A DNA stretch of 39,004 nucleotides from Chara braunii (GCA_003427395.1 BFEA01000142.1:2504391-2543394), one strand, 5' to 3'. Positions 1-10,727 are shown, counted from the stretch's first letter. Notes: generated by a model from the sequence alone, not told the origin. Program-made: numbers and translations.

Positions 1-419
1 CATACGCGCCAATCAGGAGGTTGAACCCCGACAGCCTGTCTACAATGCATTTGCATGTGTTCGTGTTTGTGTGTTTGTGCATGTGCTTGCACGGGTGGGC
101 GTCCGTGGGAGTGTGTGTTGTCTCGTTCGTGTCGCGAGTGTGTGTTGCCTTGTCCGCTATTCAAAAAAGAAGCTATGCGCCGCCTAGGATATGCGCCTGG
201 AAAGGGCCGAACTGCTGCGCCCAATAGGAGACCGAGACCGTTTTTTTCCCAGGCCTGGCAGCCATAACGCCCTTTGCGCTGCTAAACTTCTAATGGCCAT
301 TGCCCACCCCGTACCGGACCAATGGAAAGATCATCGCGCGATCTTCACATCTTAAGATCGCACGTTGACCCCACCTTGGTAGGACCGCATATGACCTGGA
401 TTGCCGCGGTCTTAAAATC
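1..419. other. no gene recognised; TG-rich start
   Basis: From about 48 to 150 the plus strand is rich in TG/GTGT steps, a degenerate dinucleotide tract that gives short valine/cysteine-rich frames without coding character. The rest is unassigned single-copy-looking sequence up to the first MITE. I see no promoter or exon that I could defend. Confidence 0.5.
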
Positions 420-617
420 TTAAACCGCCAGTACCTTTCTCAGCTATCAGTGCCCAGCCTAAAATGGACCTGCGCGCCAAAAAAAAACAAAGCGGCGCAG
501 GCCTCTTTCTGGCTGGCGCCACCAGTCGTTTCCCACCGGTAGTGTCAAACCCAACCGCCTCCCGTGTTAAACGGCGGGCATTTGTTTTTCAAGCGGGGAA
601 AGGTCCTGGCGGTTTAA
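420..617. mobile_element. MITE with TTAA at both ends (copy a)
   Basis: A 190-bp non-coding element (424-613) is bounded by inverted repeats: ACCGCCAGTACCTTTC at the left and GAAAGGTCCTGGCGGT at the right. TTAA lies immediately outside each end (420-423 and 614-617). The same end sequence, ACCRCCAGT, recurs at least eight times in this window, always next to TTAA or a one-base variant of it. This fits a non-autonomous DNA transposon that targets TTAA. A piggyBac-type transposase would be the obvious mobiliser, but that is inference because none is encoded here. Confidence 0.75.
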
Positions 618-873
618 GACCGTGCGACAATCCAGGCCGTCGGCCCGGATGCCAGATTTCTCACAGTAGCAATTTCTACAAGTTTAGGGATCTGGCTCGA
701 TCTGCGACAACTCAAACCCCCTCCCCCAGACTCCCCAAACAAAACAACAAAGAACAAAGAAGAAAAAAAAGATTAATCATCCACAATACAAGAGAGAACA
801 CACAAGCCTCAAACAGGAAAAAATTAACTAGCCGATGAATTTGTCAAAACATAAACAAAAAGAAACATCACAT
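618..873. other. no gene recognised; A-rich
   Basis: This is unassigned sequence between the first MITE and the U6 fragment, becoming A/C-rich after about 720. It contains no convincing exon or RNA gene. Confidence 0.4.
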
Positions 874-952
874 CAATTTGAGACGATACAGAGAAGATTA
901 GCATGGCCCCTGTGCAAGGATGACACACATAAATCGCGAAATGGTCCAAATT
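874..952 (+). pseudogene. U6 snRNA pseudogene, 5' truncated
   Basis: This stretch matches the central and 3' parts of U6 spliceosomal RNA. It carries the invariant ACGATACAGAGAAGATTAGC segment (which includes ACAGAGA), then CATGGCCCC, a GCAAGGATGACAC-like block and AAATCG(A/C)GAAATGGTCCAAATT. The 5' stem-loop of U6 is absent, so it cannot be a working gene, and I see no plant-type upstream sequence element or TATA box at the expected spacing. Several substitutions are present, for example TGTGCAAGG where plant U6 has TGCGCAAGG. It runs into a GC-rich module and an A-tract, so it is probably a chimeric retropseudogene. Confidence 0.85.
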
Positions 953-968
953 ACTAGGAAGATTTTCA

Positions 969-1031
969 TGCCCGGCCGGGCACCCGGGGGTCGGATGCCC
1001 GCGGTACCCGGGCGTGCAAAAAAAAAGAGAA
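969..1031 (+). mobile_element. GC-rich retroposon 3' module with A-tract, fused to U6
   Basis: The segment begins with the palindromic block CCCGGCCGGGCACCCGGG (971-988), continues GC-rich, and ends in an A-run near 1016-1026. The same 18-mer recurs exactly at 2014-2031, also upstream of poly(A). Related GC-rich blocks next to A-rich or T-rich tails occur near 18.56, 20.17, 35.2 and 35.6 kb. I read it as the 3' end of a retroposon family joined to U6. Confidence 0.5.
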
Positions 1032-1124
1032 TTTTTTACTATTATTATTATTTTTTTGGTTTTCTGCGCTCTCCCAGACGACCCCAAATCCGAGCTCATT
1101 TCTTTCTTTGCGAGTTCGCTTTCA

Positions 1125-1151
1125 GGGGGGGGGGGGGGGGGGGGGGGGGGG
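1125..1151. repeat. G27 homopolymer
   Basis: An uninterrupted run of 27 G residues on the plus strand. It is a simple sequence and the length may not be exact in a short-read assembly. Confidence 0.95.
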
Positions 1152-1371
1152 TGTGGGGTATATATCATACTTGCAAGTGCACGTCTTGTGGGCGGTTCCC
1201 TACGTGCCGCGCACGCGCCCAACCGATCCCGTGCGGCGCACGACGTGTGCAGAGAACGACCCGTCACCCCCCTCAGAAAAAAAAAGGCCGGGGTCGAAAC
1301 GGTGCGTTTGAGGCCCCCCGTCAAAATTATAAGCGAGATGAAAAAAACAATTACAGGAGTACTGCTTCACC

Positions 1372-1690
1372 TTGCTCTTCCTCCCCTTCCTCCATGTCTC
1401 CTCCTCCTCCTCCTCCACCTGTTCGTCCTCCTCCTCCTGCCCTTCCTCATCCTCCTTGTCTCCTCCTCCTCCTCGTGCTTCCTCATCTTCCATGCCTCCT
1501 CGTGTCCTTCCCTTCCTCGCCGTCCATGTCTCCTCCTCCTCCTGCCCTTCCTCTTTTCCCTCCGTCCATCTCTTCTCCTCCCCCATCTCGACGACGACTC
1601 CTCGTCATCCTCGCTATCCTCATTGTCCTCCTCGTCCACCTCCTCCTCCTCCTCTCCATATCCCCCTCTCCTCGCCATATCCCCATCTTC
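1372..1690. repeat. TCC/CCT-rich minisatellite tract
   Basis: The plus strand is almost pure pyrimidine, built from TCC, CTCC and TCCTCG steps. All three plus frames read as Ser/Pro/Leu runs and the minus frames as Glu/Arg/Gly runs. The long open frames are therefore a composition effect and I do not call them genes. Confidence 0.8.
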
Positions 1691-2013
1691 CTGTCATACG
1701 GCCCCCCGTTCCCCCTCCCAAATAATAAAAATAAAAAACCTGCACGATTCCGCACAGGCACCCCCCGCACGGAACTCCGCACGAATGTGCAGCTCGTGCG
1801 GTTGAAGTATGGTATATATTGGTTTTAAAGGGGCTAAAGGGGTTGAAAGGGGAGTGCCTTAGTGTGATTCTGTAGTATTCTTTTTTATCTCTGATTCAGT
1901 GACCAATTCTAATGTGACCCTCAGCCAAAAGTCGTTTGTATTGCAATTCTACACAAGATATGTTTTTTTTTGGGAATTTTTGATTTTTTGTGCTGGGGCT
2001 GCCCGGAACCCTG

Positions 2014-2098
2014 CCCGGCCGGGCACCCGGGCAGGTACCTGGGCATGAGTTGGGTATCGACCCGAAAAAACAGCCTTGTCAAAAAAAAAAAAAAAAAA
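2014..2098 (+). mobile_element. GC-rich retroposon 3' module with poly(A)
   Basis: The block CCCGGCCGGGCACCCGGG is identical to the one fused to U6 at 971-988. It is followed by a short unique stretch and an A18 tract at 2081-2098. This supports a 5'-truncated retroposon copy in plus orientation. Its 5' limit cannot be fixed by eye. Confidence 0.5.
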
Positions 2099-2199
2099 CA
2101 TGATCATAGCATCATCATACACACAGCAGCAACAGATGCTCACCTTAGGAATAAGAAAGTCCCTGATTTGGGTCTTCCCAGGCTCCGGCAATCTGCAGC

Positions 2200-2482
2200 A
2201 GGACACATTCACAAAAAAGGCGGGCAATTTCAAGGGAGATTTCAGGGACCCAAAAAAAAAGGGTAAACGGTACTAGACACTACTAAAAAGTACCTAAAAA
2301 GACGACCCTCCACTACGGTCTCTCGGGACACATTCACAAAAAAGGCGGGCAGTTTCAAGTGAGATTTGAGGGACAAAAAGAAAGGGTACGTACTAAGAAG
2401 TTAGTAAGAACTCAGTAAGAAACACTAAAAAACACCAACAGTGACCAACCTATACATCATTACAACAATGCACTACGGTCTC
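2200..2482. repeat. partial tandem repeat, period about 125 bp
   Basis: GGACACATTCACAAAAAAGG followed by a CGGGCA(A/G)TTTCAAG block occurs at about 2201 and 2326. The flanking phrase CACTACGGTCTCT occurs at 2311 and again at 2470. The units are diverged and end just before the next MITE. No coding potential is evident. Confidence 0.65.
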
Positions 2483-2504
2483 TTCTACTCCTCTTTTGCC
2501 CACT

Positions 2505-2727
2505 TTAAACCACCAGTACTTCCAACCCTTTTTTTCCCGCCGTGAATTTCTACTGTGCCCAGTGTGCCAACAAAAAAATGAACTGGTGCAGGGCCTGCAG
2601 GCACTTTTTTTTTTTCATCAAGTTGCATGCCAGCCTTTCAGTTCCGGAAGAGGCCAAGCCCCAAAGGTTGCAAAGTGTTTAGGGCCGTGTAAGAACAAAT
2701 GGCTGTGGAAAAGTACTAGTGGTTTAA
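2505..2727. mobile_element. MITE with TTAA at both ends (copy b)
   Basis: A 215-bp element (2509-2723) has ends ACCACCAGTACTTCC and GGAAAAGTACTAGTGGT, with TTAA at 2505-2508 and 2724-2727. Its interior block around 2540-2582, containing GAATTTCTACTGTGC and CAACAAAAAAATGA, resembles the interior of the degraded element near 14771-14815. The two therefore look like relatives in sequence as well as in ends. Confidence 0.75.
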
Positions 2728-2864
2728 CTACGCGTTTATTTTAAGGTTTAGAAGAAGAGATTAGGGGAAAAACATTATCCGTTCTGGAGAGTCGTCCTTC
2801 ACTTTTCTCAATTCATGGCTGTTTGGTTTCCATCTGAAAAACTGCACTTTCCCTCCGGACAAGG

Positions 2865-4594
2865 CCTGGACCGAATGACGAAAGAGACTTTCAGGTCCTT
2901 GATCCTGAGTAGATCAAGACCAGTGATTAATGATTGCTCATCCCTTTGCCCTGAACGCAGTTCCAGCCACCCACACAGTTGAGATGTGTGCATGTGCTAT
3001 GGAATATTTTAGAGATATTGTTGCTACTAGGAGACCCTTTGATACCTTTGACTCTAACCTGGCGGAGTCCCACTCCTTTTGGGACTGTCCCTTGAAGCCT
3101 ATTTCCCGCGCAGTATGTCAATCCCTAGAAGACCCTATCACTGTGGATGAGGTTACCCGGGAGGCCCACCGGATGGCAAAAGGGAAATGCCCACGGCCAG
3201 ATGGTTTGCCCATCTAGTTTTTTCTCTCTTGATGGGACTCCTTTGTTAACTTTTTTTGCGATATTTTTAATGAAGCCCTCCAGACGGGTACCCTTCCGCA
3301 AGGGATGATACATGGGATGATCCCACTACTATACAAAAAAGGGGACAAGCGTGAAATACGTAATTGGAGGCCGATATCGGTCCTGAACGTTTCTTATAAG
3401 CTATTGGCAAAAGTTTTGGCCCTAAGGCTTTCAGACATCCTCCCGGAGGTAGTGGGAAGAGAACAGGGAGCCTTTATCAAAGGCCGGTCCATTTTTGACA
3501 ATATTCTTTCGACAGTCCAAGCCCTGGAAGTAATAGCAAAGGAAAAAAGGGAGGTTGCCATTTTGATGCTTGACATGGAAAAAGCCTACGATAAAGTGGG
3601 TTGGGCTTTTGTAAACACCTCCCTGATACGTCTGGGGTTTGGGGACCGATTCAGAACTTGGGTCAAAGAAATGTATTCTCGTGCAACGGCGTCGGTACTG
3701 GTTAATGGGCTCCAATCTGAAACCTTTCCCCTGACTCGGTCGCTGCGTCAGGGATGCCCTCTGGCCCCCCTGATCTTCGTCCTACAATTGGAGGTGTTAC
3801 AGGCCAATATCAGACAAAACCCCCGAATAGAGGGTCTGCGTCTATCTCCAGCCTTCCATTGGAAAGGTGGAGCTATCGCGGACGATCTGACGGTGGCCTG
3901 TGACAACTCCCCAGGTCCTTTATTAGAATTGCGTAGTGTCCTAGACGAGTACTGTGTTTTGTCTGAAGCCTCAATTAACTGTGATAAATCTTTAATCTTC
4001 CTTCCCCCTCTGTTTGAGATTTGCGTGGATTGGGGACTGCGTCGGGTTCCTGCCAATTCTTCTGACAGATTTTTGGGTCTGCAAGTCTCCTTATCAAACT
4101 GCGAGAAGGTACAGGATAACCTGCTGGCGAATAAAGTTTTAGCACGTATTGCAGGTCGGGAACGGCGGACGAAGTTATCACTCCTTGGGAGAGCCTTGGT
4201 GATCTCCTCAGCAGCCTTCTCATTGCTATGGTTCCCACTATCCATACATCGACTGGGGGATTCAGCATATAAAAAAGTAAAGAAGGCAGCATCAAGATAC
4301 TTGTGGAAGCCGGACGCCAATGCAGACCAAGGCTTTCTTTCGAAAGTGGCTTTGGAGGTGGTGGCTACTTCAAGAGAGAAGGGGGGACTGGAAATTCTGG
4401 ACCCCCTTCAACAGAACACTGCCCTCCTTGCCAAATGGGCAGTCAGGGCCATGATGGCTTCGGATGAGATGATTTGGAAGGAGCTGGCGGAATATGTCTT
4501 AGGGTTGGAGTGGGACCTGCAGGATCACTCTAAGGTATGGATTTGTTTAACTATTCCATCCTTCTGCAACCGCAGACCTCAATCGAGAACTTGA
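2865..4594 (+). pseudogene. LINE reverse transcriptase region (copy 1), broken
   Basis: This region encodes the non-LTR reverse transcriptase of the L1 ORF2 protein, which primes cDNA synthesis on nicked target DNA. Recognisable motifs, in order, are GAFIKGRSIFDNIL near 3467, LDMEKAYDKVGW near 3570 with the first catalytic Asp, LRQGCPLAPLIF near 3742, and AIADDLTVACDN near 3871 with the catalytic Asp pair. Comparison with copy 2 shows a lost base near 2925, a GAG-to-TAG stop at about 3215, a TGA stop at about 3230, and a one-base deletion between about 4575 and 4600. The longest uninterrupted piece opens at 3305. Loss of function is clear. Confidence 0.85.
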
Positions 4595-5858
4595 GGAATA
4601 TCCTCTGCGCATGGAACAAGCTGCGTCCTTCTAGGTCCCAGGAACCTAAGACGAAGCTAGAGGCTCTTAACCAAGTATTATTTGAGAATAAGTTCATCAC
4701 CCAGCAAGATGGTGCCCCCTTCTCGGCTGTTGAAATGGCAGGTAATTTTGGGCTGAGCTGGATCAAGAAAGGCGGCCTTCAACTCAAAGATATTTGGGAT
4801 CAAGAGCGAGGAACCTTTTTGGACTTCTCCCAGCTTAGAAGGCGCCTTCCGCGTCTTCACAGAAGCCAAGAACACTCTCCCAGCTTAGAAGGCGCCTTCC
4901 GCGTCTTCACAGAACCCAAGAACACTACAATGCTTTGAAGGTGGCCATTCCGGTGACCTGGGTGAACATACTGCAACCTGAGGCTGAACATGCAGCAGGC
5001 ACCTGGCTCATTGGGGATGGAAGGCATAATCAAGTTTTAAAAGTCTTGGGACCAGATCTAACTTTGGGCCTGAGAGTGCAGAAGTGGAAGCTCTCCAGCG
5101 GATTTGGCACATCAGGAAAACTGACCTTGGAAGACGATAACTACAGGATTGATTCCACTGATGATATGGTGGAGGCGAGAGTTTTTGAGGCCGTGCAGAA
5201 CAGAAAGTCCCAAACCGTTTTGCTGGGTCTTGCATCTAGTTTTGAGGAGGAACCGCTGCTACAGGTCTGGGAAGACCAGGAGCATCCTGGGAAGACTCTG
5301 CCATTGATTCAGTACCGCCCAAAATTAGGGGTTCAAGTGCTACAAAGGCAACTTCATAAGTCCCCACAGGAATTGGCCATAAGAAGAGCGGAATTCCACC
5401 AATTAACTGATGTAACACCCCGCAGTCTGGGTGTTCTGTGGAAAGCGCTTATTCAGTATCCAGTTCAGAAGCAGGCAAGTATGATGTGGCTTCAATCTTT
5501 GATGGTAACAGCAACGGCAACCTGGCTGTCCTCGAGAGGATTGGAAATTGATACTCGTTGTATGAGGTGTAACTGGGGATGGGAAAACATGCACCATCTC
5601 TGGCTCTGTTGCCCTCTCGTAGATGAGCTGCTCATCTGGTGGAAATGTCATTGGAATGCTATGTCTGGAGGAGCCTTAGAATGGACTGATTCTTGGATGC
5701 TGACAGGTATTCTTCCCCCTGGCTTGACCTACTCGTCAGGTTGTGGTTATGTTGCATTGTGCTGCAGAGGAGTATTGATGGAGGTGATCTGGGCAGCAAG
5801 AAATGCCTGTGTTCAGAGGCGAGGATATAGCGACCAGACACCAACACAGCCAGATTAA
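4537..5858 (+). pseudogene. LINE ORF2 C-terminal region with CCHC knuckle (copy 1), broken
   Basis: This continues the ORF2 protein after the frameshift near 4580. It reads in one frame to about 4930 and then in another frame to 5858. The second shift is explained exactly by the 50-bp tandem duplication at 4827-4926, because 50 is not a multiple of three. Near 5555-5620 the protein has CMRCNWGWENMHHLWLCCPL, a Cys-x2-Cys ... His ... Cys arrangement as in zf-RVT domains of plant LINEs. Copy 2 continues about 60 residues further. Here a further frameshift near 5840 ends the frame early, and the downstream homologous stretch has a TAG at about 5890. Confidence 0.8.
4827..4926 (+). repeat. 50-bp tandem duplication inside LINE copy 1
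   Basis: Two adjacent 50-bp units (4827-4876 and 4877-4926) begin CTCCCAGCTTAGAAGG and differ at one base (AGAAGCC versus AGAACCC). LINE copy 2 has one unit at this place. The near identity suggests a recent slip after insertion. Confidence 0.95.
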
Positions 5859-6346
5859 GCAGAGTTTGAGAAGAATCATCCAGGCAGATTAGCGTAGAAA
5901 GAATACAATATGGTTCGCCAAAACCTGGGCCGGTAACAATGGTTTGGCCACGCTCAGTTCAGAGGGGTGTTTTTCATTCTGTTCGTGGCTAAAACATACT
6001 TTAGACTGAGGCTAGGTTTAGCTCAGTCCTGGGTTAGTTTGTGCTTCATGACAATCTTGAGTTTTGATAGTTTTGACTCCAATGTCAGTCTATTTTACCT
6101 GCGCTTCAAGGATTAAGTTGGAAAGTATAGCATAGAGATTATCATGGGACGCTGGACCCGGTTTCCAGTTAGGGTCCATTGTGTATCTCAGAGTAGTGGA
6201 TGCCCTTCAGGGCCCACGAGTAAGCGAAACTGGCTAAGGCTGCCAGGTCACTTCCGGGTTGAATTGTGAGGTCCCCGGCCTCGTTCCATGATTTTGGTAA
6301 TGTACGTCTAAAAGCTTTCCAAAAAAAAAAAAAAAAAAAAAAAAAA

Positions 6347-9300
6347 TTGAGGAATGGGTGGACGCAGGCATCGGCATATTACAGGCGGCTATGATCGAAT
6401 TCTCGCGTATGAAAGCGGCATCTCGGAATTGGAAGGAAAAACAATTAATCAGTATTATAGAACAGGTAGAAGCCTATGTGGGCACAGACCCATTTCTAGA
6501 ATACTATTGGTCAACAAAGAGGATCAAGGCCCTTCCTGAATTAGAGGAACTAGATATTAGCAAACAAGCAGATTGGCAAGAGCGTCTGAAAATTAAGGGA
6601 ATAATAAGCCATGATAGAATGACGAAAGAGAACTTTAGATCCCTTATCCTTCGGAAAACAGGTCCAGTGATGAGGGAGCTTACTCACCCGTTTGCACTTG
6701 ACGCCCCTCTAGCCATGGAAACTGCAGATCTGTGCTCCTACGCCATGGAGTATTTCAAGGACATTGTGTCTACCAGACGACCCTATGAGTCCTTTGAAAC
6801 CAACCTTGCTGAAGAGCACCGATTCTGGGACTACTCTACCAACTTTATCCCTCTGAATACGAGGCGTGCCTTGGAGAGCCCCATCACAGCTGAGGAAGTA
6901 ACCCTGGCGGCGCGTCGGATGGCCAAGGGAAAGTGCCCCGGGCCGGATGGCTTACCGATCGAGTTTTTCCTCTCCTCATGGGATTTTTTCGTGCACTTTT
7001 TCTGTGATATTTATAATAAAGCCCTGCTAACGGGCACTTTGCCTAAAGGAATGGTCAAGGGCTGATATCCTTGCTGTATAAAAAGAGGAGATAACCGTGA
7101 AATACGTAATTGGAGGCCCATTTCCGTGTTAAACGTATCATACAAACTTTTAGCGAAAGTCCTTGCATTGCGTCTGGCGTCAGTTCTGCCGGATCTGGTG
7201 GGGGGAGAACTAGGGGCCTTCGTAAAAGGACGTACAATATTTTATAATATACTAGCGACAGTGCAAGCTTTGGAAATCATAGGTAAGGAAAAACGGGAAG
7301 TCCCCATCCTGATGTTAGATATGGAAAAAGCCTACGATAAAGTAGGATGGGCCTTTGTTAACACAACATTAATCAACATGGGATTTGGCGACCAGTTCCG
7401 CACTTGGGTAAGGGCCATGTACTCCAAAGCAACAGCTGCCGTACTCGTGAATGGGCTGAAATCCGAAGAATTCTCCTTATCCCGGTCACTTAGGCAAGGG
7501 TGCCCTCTCGCTCCCCTTATTTTTGTGGTACAACTGGAGATCTTACAAGCTAATATAAGATCTAACCCTCAAATAAGGGGCCTACATCTCTCCCCTACCC
7601 TCCACTGGAAGGGAGGGGCAATAGCGGATGATTTGACTGTTGCATGTGATAATACTATAGAAAGTCTGTCTGAGTTACGTATCGTAATAGATGAGTATTG
7701 TATGCTATCTGAAGCCTCAATAAATTGGGATAAGTCAGTGTTTTTCCTTCCTCCCTGTTATGAGTTGTGTGTCAATTGGGGACTCCGCCGGATCCCAGCT
7801 AACGCCTCGGACAGGTTCCTGGGCCTCCAAGTTTCCTTCTCCGACTGCGCAAGGATCCAAGATAATATCCTGGCGGATCGAGTGGTGATGTGTATCGCGA
7901 AGTGGGAACCACGCTCGCCCCTCTCCCTGTTTGGAAGGGCCTTAGTTTTGTCTACCTCGGCTTTCTCCTTGCTGTGGTTTCCTCTGTCCTTACATTTGCT
8001 GGGTGAGAAAGCGTATAAGAGAATCAAAGATGCAACAGCCAGGTATCTGTGGAAGCCTGAGGCCACAAATGAACAGGGATTTCTATCGAAAGTGGCCTGG
8101 GAAGTGGTGGCTACACCAAGGAATATAGCCCTCCTAGGGAAATGGCCAATGCAGGCAATGGTGGAAGAGAATCCTAAGATATGGATGAGATTGGCTGAAT
8201 ACATTCTAGGGAGGGAATGGGAATTGCAGGAACACAATAAAGTCTGGCTGTGTATGCTCCTTCCGTCGTTTTCAAACCGCAGACCGAGTTCCAAGATCTG
8301 GAGGAGTATTCTTTGTGCATGGAACAAGGTGCGTCCAACAGAAAGTCAAACCCCTAACTCCAAACAGGAGGTCCTCCAGTTTTAACAAGTACGTCAGCAA
8401 TCAATTTGTCTCGTAAAAAATTAAAACAAATATCTTTGTCGGATCAATGTAACCAGTTTTTGTTTGACAACCCCCTAATCGTACAGCCAGATGGTAATAC
8501 CTTCTCGGCTGCAGATACAGCGGGGAATTTTGGCCACAGCTGGATTAAGAAAGGGCTGTTGCAGGTTAAGGATATTTGGGACTCAGATCAGGCCTGTTTC
8601 TTAGAAGTCACTCAGATTAAAAAGCTCCTTCCGCGTCTGCACAATGTCGTAGTACATTATTTAGCAAGAATAGAATACATACCGCAATCGTGGGTTACTC
8701 TCCTGCAGCCAGAATCGGAGCATGCGTCTGGCACGTGGCTTCGGGAAGACAATAGTGTGTTCCAGGTTCTTGGTCCGGACTTGGCCAGGGGTCTTAAAGT
8801 CCAAAAATGGAAACTTGTTGTGGACGGGGCAACTTCAGGAAAACTTACGTTGGTGGACGCTGATGTATGGGTAAATGACACCAGTGAGATGGTGGAGGTT
8901 AGAGTCCATAATAAGTCCACTCCCAGAGGGAAACCGGAGGCAACGTTACTTCGGGATGCAGGGAATTTCAAGATGGAGCCGTTATTGCTGGGCTGGAAAG
9001 AGCAGGAGGACCAGAACAGGTTTATCCCTCTCTACCAATACAAGCCGAAGGTGGGTGTCCAATAGCTACAGGCTCAGTTAAAGAAAAAAGCCTTAACCTT
9101 GGCGGTGGGGAGAGCGGAGACCCAACAAATAGCTGGAGTAACAGAACAAGGGTTGTCCATTCTGTGGAAGGCTCTGAGGAAACACCCAATACAGAAACAA
9201 GCGAGTATCATGTGGCTCCAATCTCTGATGGTCACAGCAACAGCAATGTGGCTGTCTAACAGAGGGATGGAGATTCAGACGCAGTGCTTGAGGTGCAACT

Positions 9301-10195
9301 GGGGGTGGGAAAATATGCTCCATCTGTGGCTCTTCTGCCCACTAGTGGATGAACTCATGATGTGGTGGAAGAGGCACTGGGGGTTTATAACGCATAATGG
9401 GTTTATATGGTCAGACTTTTGGATGTTGACGGACATTTTTCAAGCGGCTACCGAGTGGGATTATGTGGCACTGTGCTGTAGAGGTGTTTTAATGGAAACA
9501 ATCTGGGCGGCTCGAAATACGAGAGTGTTTCGAGGAGAGGAAATGTCGAAGGTTCACCAGCAGCTCAGAGTGAAGCAATGCATCAGGTGCATCATTCAGG
9601 CAGACTGGCAGCAGAAAAACTGTGTTTGGTTCCAGAGGAATTGGGCTCGAAATAGCAGATTTGCTACAATTGACCAGGAAGGGAGATTTACCATCTGCAC
9701 TTGGCTTTATGATACGCACGACTGACTGGGAAGCATGTAGAGCCGACTGTAGGCCCGGGTGGGAAAAGGTTAGCCGTAGTAGGCGAGTTTTGCCTTCCTG
9801 TTGTCAGAATTATAGTATAAATTGATTACAGCCCCTTGAGAGGACCCGGTTTTTAAGTCCTATATGCCCAGGCTTACTGACTTATATGGGCATGGAGACA
9901 GATAAAAGTTGAGGGCAAAAGCCTTATTGGGCTGGGTAAGCATCCTCCCCTTTTTTTCTGAGCTTCAAGGTTATTGGAAAGGTTCTTAGTTTTTTCGAGG
10001 AAGCATGGGACGCTGGACCCGGTTTCCAGCAGCGGGTGAGAAGAGTACCTGGGAGATTCAAGCCGTTGGGCTTAAGCGAAACTGGCTGAGGCTGCCAGGA
10101 TAACTCCGGGTTGAATTGTGAGGTCCCCGGCCTCGTCCCAGCTTTTTGAAATACAAGTGAATGCTTTCCAAAAAATAAAATAAAATATATATATT
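6347..10195 (+). mobile_element. L1-type LINE copy 2, 5' truncated, directly behind copy 1
   Basis: This copy begins directly after the A-tract of copy 1, inside the region upstream of the reverse transcriptase. It therefore lacks the endonuclease domain and ORF1. The 3' untranslated region from about 10003 repeats CATGGGACGCTGGACCCGGT and GGTCCCCGGCCTCGT. It ends in a mixed A-rich tail (AAAAAATAAAATAAAATATA) near 10170-10195. The two copies are clearly related but diverged throughout, so they are two insertions and not a recent segmental duplication. The second most simply landed in the poly(A) of the first. Confidence 0.85.
6358..9725 (+). pseudogene. LINE ORF2 reverse transcriptase and C-terminal region (copy 2), broken
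   Basis: The pre-RT region (6358 to about 6900) and the RT are readable in one frame to about 8385. Motifs are GAFVKGRTIFYNIL near 7216, LDMEKAYDKVGW near 7315, LRQGCPLAPLIF near 7489 and AIADDLTVACDN near 7618. A TGA at 7063-7065 arises from two compensating one-base shifts: a base is missing near 7063 and one is extra near 7085. An insertion of roughly 70 bp near 8350-8430 moves the frame, and a TAG at 9063-9065 breaks it again. The C-terminal knuckle CLRCNWGWENMLHLWLFCPL lies near 9285-9345, and the protein ends at 9725. Copy 2 is the better reference for the full C-terminus of the family. Confidence 0.85.
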
Positions 10196-10625
10196 GCAAA
10201 TGCAAAGCGGATTGGCACAGGAAGAAATGTTGCAAACAGAGTAATAGTAGGAGTAGGAGATGTTTTTTGAACTCTTGGGGTCGGGGTAAGACGGGTAAGT
10301 GGCTGGTGAATGTAGATAGGGAAGCAAGGTTGGAATTCAGTTCATGGTTACAAGTAGGAGTGTAGGAACCAGGACACTCGGTTGAGTTGTCGCAGGAGGC
10401 AGGCAGCAAAGTGGTGGACACAATTGGAGTAGTGGGTGCAGTGTCAACATGATTCTTGGAAAGTGCAGGCCGCTGTTGGCCAAACTCCTCTTTTTTCTTC
10501 TTCTCAGTTCGTCAGATTTAGAAGAGCAGAGGGCTTGATAAACCAGAATGGGATTAGAAGCGATAGTAATGAATCATCAGCTTCACTTGCATTGAATTTG
10601 GGCTCTGTTGCAGGCCCTGATCCCC
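10196..10625. other. no gene recognised
   Basis: Unassigned sequence after the LINE tail. Open frames on either strand show no conserved motif. Confidence 0.4.
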
Positions 10626-10655
10626 TCCGGGTTGTTTGTGAGGAATTCCCGGCCT
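10626..10655 (+). mobile_element. fragment resembling the LINE 3' end
   Basis: CTCCGGGTTGTTTGTGAGG followed by TCCCGGCCTC resembles the LINE tail phrase CTCCGGGTTGAATTGTGAGG followed by CCCGGCCTC. TTCCCGGCCTCAA also recurs at about 10771, after an A-tract. This is probably a decayed, 5'-truncated LINE tail. Confidence 0.45.
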
Positions 10656-10727
10656 CAATAGATGGAGCCTCCCCGACAGTGCTAGTGGTGACTGCTCTTA
10701 CCAGCACCCCTAGCATCCGCTCGGGTT

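Larger units (their letters stand above)
2862..6346 (+). mobile_element. L1-type LINE copy 1, 5' truncated and inactivated
   Basis: This is a non-LTR retrotransposon copy: the reverse transcriptase part of ORF2, the C-terminal region with a CCHC knuckle, a 3' untranslated region and a poly(A) tail at about 6320-6346. Homology to LINE copy 2 starts at about 2862, so the endonuclease domain and ORF1 are missing. The 3' untranslated region from about 6143 carries GGGACGCTGGACCCGGTTTC and later GGTCCCCGGCCTCG. Both are shared with copy 2, and parts of them with smaller tails elsewhere in the window. The sequence from 2728 to 2861 is not shared with copy 2 and its origin is unclear. I see no target-site duplication. 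Confidence 0.85.

Noticed and set aside
1200-1782. Several long overlapping frames on both strands in the TCC-rich tract
   Set aside because: All read as Ser/Pro or Glu/Arg runs forced by the trinucleotide composition; no frame has independent support.
2735-2861. 5' part of LINE copy 1
   Set aside because: It shows no similarity to copy 2 upstream of the shared start at about 2862 and no L1 endonuclease motif.
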